Below, piece by piece: positions 61,014 through 64,000 of a DNA stretch of 64,000 nucleotides. The notes beneath the pieces were generated by a model, which searched no databases, was not told where the DNA came from, and saw nothing but the letters and a program-made list of their open reading frames with translations. Where the stretch lies: positions 1 through 64,000 of the forward strand of contig JAVDPC010000010.1 in NCBI GenBank assembly GCA_031296915.1. The letters run 5' to 3'. A program made the position numbers and the translations under genes. The stretch is from Cerasicoccus frondis. Its GTDB lineage: Bacteria > Verrucomicrobiota > Verrucomicrobiia > Opitutales > Cerasicoccaceae. The stretch's first letter is position 1, and the number at the start of each line of letters is the position of its first letter.

Positions 61014-62012
61014 TCAAGCAGGGCTCTCGTTCATCCAACGTCGCGCCCCGGTCAAAGAAACATTGAGCACATGCTGAGTGGCAACAGATGAATCACCCAT
61101 ACTACGCTTTCGATAGATGCGTACTGCCTCATCTATCAACTGGTCCCAAGGATAAACTAAGTTCGTCACATTGCAATCGAGCGACTCATTCGTGTAGCAA
61201 AATCCAATATGCGGCATCTGTCCATTCAACGCTCTGGCATTTGATATAGTTGCCCAGTCGGTAGTTGAAAACACTGCATCGGCCTCCAACTTCCATAGAT
61301 CCTTGGCTGTTGTAAAGTAGGCAGCATGATCCCATGAATCGACCTCTCGGACTAAAGCGTCAGGAAACACACTTAAAAATCCGTTGAGAATATCTCTAAT
61401 GTCTACAGACGCCAGAGGACCACAGAGGATGAGCGGCTTTTCAATGTCTTTACGTAACTTCATCAGCTCGCCAGCAGTTCGCCCGGCAGATTCAAAATTC
61501 AAGCGAATGCTATCCGTAAAAACTGAGCACAACCCTGAATCAGGGACTTGGTCAATCAACAAACTGTAGTGCAAATCTGAATAGATTTTTCGCAGGTCAA
61601 AGCGATTTGCCCAAATTATCGCAAAACGATCCGGCACATACTCACAAAAGCTATCACTGATTCTGACTTCGTAATCAATCCCTTCCCGCTCCAAACGTTC
61701 AATGAGACGCTGCTTAAAAATCCAACCGTAGCTGAATTCCACGTGAGATGCCGGATGTAAATACACAGCAACCCCAATTGGTGGTCGTTGCTCAGACGCA
61801 ACATAAGTTCCTGAGGCAGGCGTTCGGTGAATATATCCCTCCTGGCAAAGCTCTGTTATCAGTCGGTGCGCAGTCTGATAGCTAATATTGAACTGCTTAG
61901 CCAACTCCCGGTTCGAGAAAAACCAATTGCCTGGGCGACGACGTCCATTTTGAACCCGCTGAACGAGCTCTTCCTTAATTTCAATTATACGCTGACTTCG
62001 TTTTCCAGCCAT
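61014..62012 (-). CDS. GntR-family regulator with LacI-type sugar-binding domain
   Basis: The 332-residue protein has an N-terminal winged helix at about 1-75 (NRELAKQFNISYQTAHRLIT, then LCQEGYIHRTPASGTYVASE, the GntR wing). A periplasmic-binding-protein-like sensor domain follows to the end (IGVAVYLHPASHVEFSYGWI, DRFAIIWANRFDL, LILCGPLASVDIRDILNGFL, ADAVFSTTDWATISNARAL). This AraR-like architecture responds to sugars. It is encoded just upstream of the GH39-like gene and co-directional with the glycan genes, so it is the probable local regulator. The gap 62013-62193 between it and the upstream gene shows no other gene. Confidence 0.85.
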   Translation of the reverse strand: MAGKRSQRIIEIKEELVQRVQNGRRRPGNWFFSNRELAKQFNISYQTAHRLITELCQEGYIHRTPASGTYVASEQRPPIGVAVYLHPASHVEFSYGWIFKQRLIERLEREGIDYEVRISDSFCEYVPDRFAIIWANRFDLRKIYSDLHYSLLIDQVPDSGLCSVFTDSIRLNFESAGRTAGELMKLRKDIEKPLILCGPLASVDIRDILNGFLSVFPDALVREVDSWDHAAYFTTAKDLWKLEADAVFSTTDWATISNARALNGQMPHIGFCYTNESLDCNVTNLVYPWDQLIDEAVRIYRKRSMGDSSVATQHVLNVSLTGARRWMNESPA

Positions 62013-62193
62013 ATCGTAACAAAAAAACTTTCGAATTATTGCTTTTAGAGCGCGTCAGAAACAAAAAACAGGCCCAAGCACTAATAAACTGAATAAACGA
62101 GTCTTGGCCTGTAGCCAAGCAATTAGCGATCCATCTAGTGAATTAAGTTTTCAGCTAAAATGTAAACGCCGTCAGCACTCAATGTGGCGAAAT

Positions 62194-64000
62194 CTAGATT
62201 TCAGTTTCATTCAACCAACGAAATCCAATTAGAATGAATCGACGTCCGAACATCTGGTTCGTCGGAGACAAGTTACCCGCATCAGACCAAGCCTCGTTTT
62301 CGTCAGCAACGATGTACTCTGGCAGTCGCTGCACAATGGCCTCACACCAGGCCTTGGTCGTCGTTCCGTCGAAAGCATTGCCGGACTCACCATATGCTCG
62401 AATAAGAAAAGTATCCGATCGAACTGAGATGTACGGAGCTAGAGGCGTTAATACATCGGCTTGAGTCAGCCAGCCAGGCACACCGGCCGTGGTTATATCC
62501 AGCACATTCTTTTGATATAATTTTGAGTCAACAAAGCTGCCATAGGCATCGACTCCTCGCTCACTCACTTTTTCATTGATGCCAGCTGCTTCAATTGCAG
62601 CAGAGATTGCGCCTTGCAAGCGCTGTGCTTCATCCAATGAACCTGGGCGACGGTTTACAAAGTCGGCCAAACTAAGAAATGGACCACGTGCTTTTACTTG
62701 CTCAACCATTTGCTCTGCCAAATCGTCGATTTGCTCCATAGTCAAACCATGTGGCGATTTCCAATCGTCAATGGGGTTTGAGGCATCGCGAATCTCAGCA
62801 TTAGGGAGCATGAAGCGTGAAAACAAGGCATCTTCATTTGTAGCTTTCTGCATCACATCTCCCTCAATGTATTCATAGTCACGTCCAAAGTTAGACGACA
62901 GAAATGCCTTCCATGCCTTGACTGAAGTTGAATTGACATTAAACCCGCCCTCTACAGCCCAATTTGCCGCTGTCTTCAAATATCCATTACTGGCTTTCAG
63001 ATCATCACCCAGCGTAGCTAGATCCGAACCTCCCATGTATGTAAAACGACCATTCGGAAGCTTAATATTCTCAAATGTGGAACTTGTGAGGCTATCGATG
63101 CGCTTGGCCACCGAATCCTCACCGGGCCCGGGCGCCAGACTCGAGAAGAAGTAAGAATCAAAGAGCGCGTCATTTAGCAAATAGGAGGAATCGACAATAG
63201 TTGAAGTATTATACCATGGTTTTTTGCTCCAGCTCTCACTGAGCTCCAAATTGTCGTTGGCGACAAAGAGGTTCGCGCGCGAATTGCCAATTGCGTTCCG
63301 AGGCTCATAACAACTCAGAGAAGTATTCACATGTTGCAGGGAACCCAATGACCACAACGAGGCCGTCGGAACCTCTTCAAGCACCACGGTATCAGATCCA
63401 GGCTTCGCCCCGCCGAATGAGCTATTGGAATAACTATAGCCAAATAATGTATTTGCGATAGTGCCCACAGAAAGCTCTGGCTTTAGAAAGTTCAAGCTTG
63501 GCTCACCATTCAACGAGTGAACGAACAACTGATACCGACCTGGCACCGTAAAGCCACTGTGATTTGTCAAACCGAGGATTCCAAATGGATTCATTTGCCC
63601 GAGGAGTTCCAGCGGAATGCCATCATCTGGGTTCGTGGAAGCGGTTGAATACGCTGGATTCAAGCGAATCTCGATCGCCATGAACGGATACCTTTGATTT
63701 GGTGAAGCTGCAACTTGTATAGGACTTATCGTCTGCCCACTGATCGAATTAAATTCTGCGTGCGGTGAGAGGCCACTGGGCCGCTTGTAAGTACCCGCCT
63801 GACCACGAATTAAAAAGTCCTCGCTGTTGATGTTGCCACCACTCGCAATGCTACTTTTTCCAAGCAAAGCATCATCCAATAGGAAATCGTACCACTTGAA
63901 ACTAAAAACGTCATCATTGACTTTGTTGCCAAATCGATCACCCCAGAAAATATCATTAATCGTTACCGAGCTATCCAGTGGAATGTTATCTGTTTCGATA
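62194..64000 (-). CDS. C-terminal part of a large Verru_Chthon cassette protein A-like protein
   Basis: The frame is open to the right edge, so only about 600 C-terminal residues are seen. Features include RGQAGTYKRPSGLSPHAEFN, ARLNP-like IEIRLNPAYSTASTNPDDGI, a helical segment with GPFLSLADFVNRRPG and QRLQGAISAAIEAAG, and the end FGRRFILIGFRWLNETEI. SLADFVNRR followed by LQ.AI is, as I recall, typical of Verru_Chthon cassette protein A, part of verrucomicrobial gene cassettes with prepilin-like proteins B, C and D. The function is unknown, possibly a secretion or surface structure. The true start lies outside the window. Confidence 0.6.
   Translation of the reverse strand, partial: IETDNIPLDSSVTINDIFWGDRFGNKVNDDVFSFKWYDFLLDDALLGKSSIASGGNINSEDFLIRGQAGTYKRPSGLSPHAEFNSISGQTISPIQVAASPNQRYPFMAIEIRLNPAYSTASTNPDDGIPLELLGQMNPFGILGLTNHSGFTVPGRYQLFVHSLNGEPSLNFLKPELSVGTIANTLFGYSYSNSSFGGAKPGSDTVVLEEVPTASLWSLGSLQHVNTSLSCYEPRNAIGNSRANLFVANDNLELSESWSKKPWYNTSTIVDSSYLLNDALFDSYFFSSLAPGPGEDSVAKRIDSLTSSTFENIKLPNGRFTYMGGSDLATLGDDLKASNGYLKTAANWAVEGGFNVNSTSVKAWKAFLSSNFGRDYEYIEGDVMQKATNEDALFSRFMLPNAEIRDASNPIDDWKSPHGLTMEQIDDLAEQMVEQVKARGPFLSLADFVNRRPGSLDEAQRLQGAISAAIEAAGINEKVSERGVDAYGSFVDSKLYQKNVLDITTAGVPGWLTQADVLTPLAPYISVRSDTFLIRAYGESGNAFDGTTTKAWCEAIVQRLPEYIVADENEAWSDAGNLSPTNQMFGRRFILIGFRWLNETEI

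Overview
The window most resembles the chromosome of a member of the Verrucomicrobiota, probably an Opitutae/Puniceicoccales-type glycan degrader. The reasons are a PEP-CTERM protein, large secreted glycosidases, a protein with repeated GQLKNVA-type motifs and thrombospondin-3-like Ca-binding repeats, a GntR/LacI-type hybrid regulator, and a right-edge gene resembling Verru_Chthon cassette protein A. The assignment rests on gene families recalled from memory; no 16S rRNA gene or other marker is present. Nearly everything is on the minus strand; the only plus-strand genes are a phage-type repressor and a dead transporter operon. Layout: (1) 1-7.8 kb holds an Aat-like transferase, then a tri-component heavy-metal RND efflux operon (czcC-czcB-czcA order) framed by two small secreted Cys/His-rich proteins. 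(2) 7.8-8.57 kb is non-coding and packed with inverted and direct repeats. (3) 8.57-27.6 kb is an RHS polymorphic-toxin locus. A 3513-residue secreted RHS protein ends in a GHH-type HNH nuclease toxin and is followed by its SUKH immunity gene. Downstream lie two displaced RHS tips, one ending in a Tox-SHH-like nuclease with a SUKH immunity gene and one in an AHH-like nuclease with an Imm11-like immunity gene. A further Imm11-like gene has no toxin. Both displaced tips start at the same junction, preceded by a duplicated spacer of about 300 bp and only a TTG start. Upstream of the RHS gene are four small secreted genes, including a YadA-like beta-roll protein and the GQLKNVA protein, that may be accessory parts of the RHS system. 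(4) 27.95 to about 40.3 kb is a decaying integrative element. It starts at a 3' fragment of tRNA-Gly(CCC) and carries iterated TTTTGGTCA sites, replication genes (RepA-like helicase, primase split by an in-frame amber codon, DUF5131/ParB-like gene split by a frameshift), a cargo operon (Sel1 lipoprotein, membrane protein, LprI-like protein) facing an XRE repressor across a long inverted repeat, and a graveyard with an IS30-like remnant and a multiply broken gene. No integrase or second att copy was seen. (5) 40.3-62 kb is a glycan-utilisation region: secreted esterase, large secreted protein with a repeated beta-rich domain, GH52 beta-xylosidase, GH92-like enzyme, two GH39-like secreted glycosidases, a PEP-CTERM protein sharing the repeated domain, a pseudogenised sugar ABC transporter and a GntR-type regulator. 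The set suggests use of a xylose-containing glycan with extracellular cleavage by the secreted enzymes and final trimming by the signal-less GH52 and GH92 enzymes. (6) The right edge holds the 3' part of a large Verru_Chthon-A-like gene.
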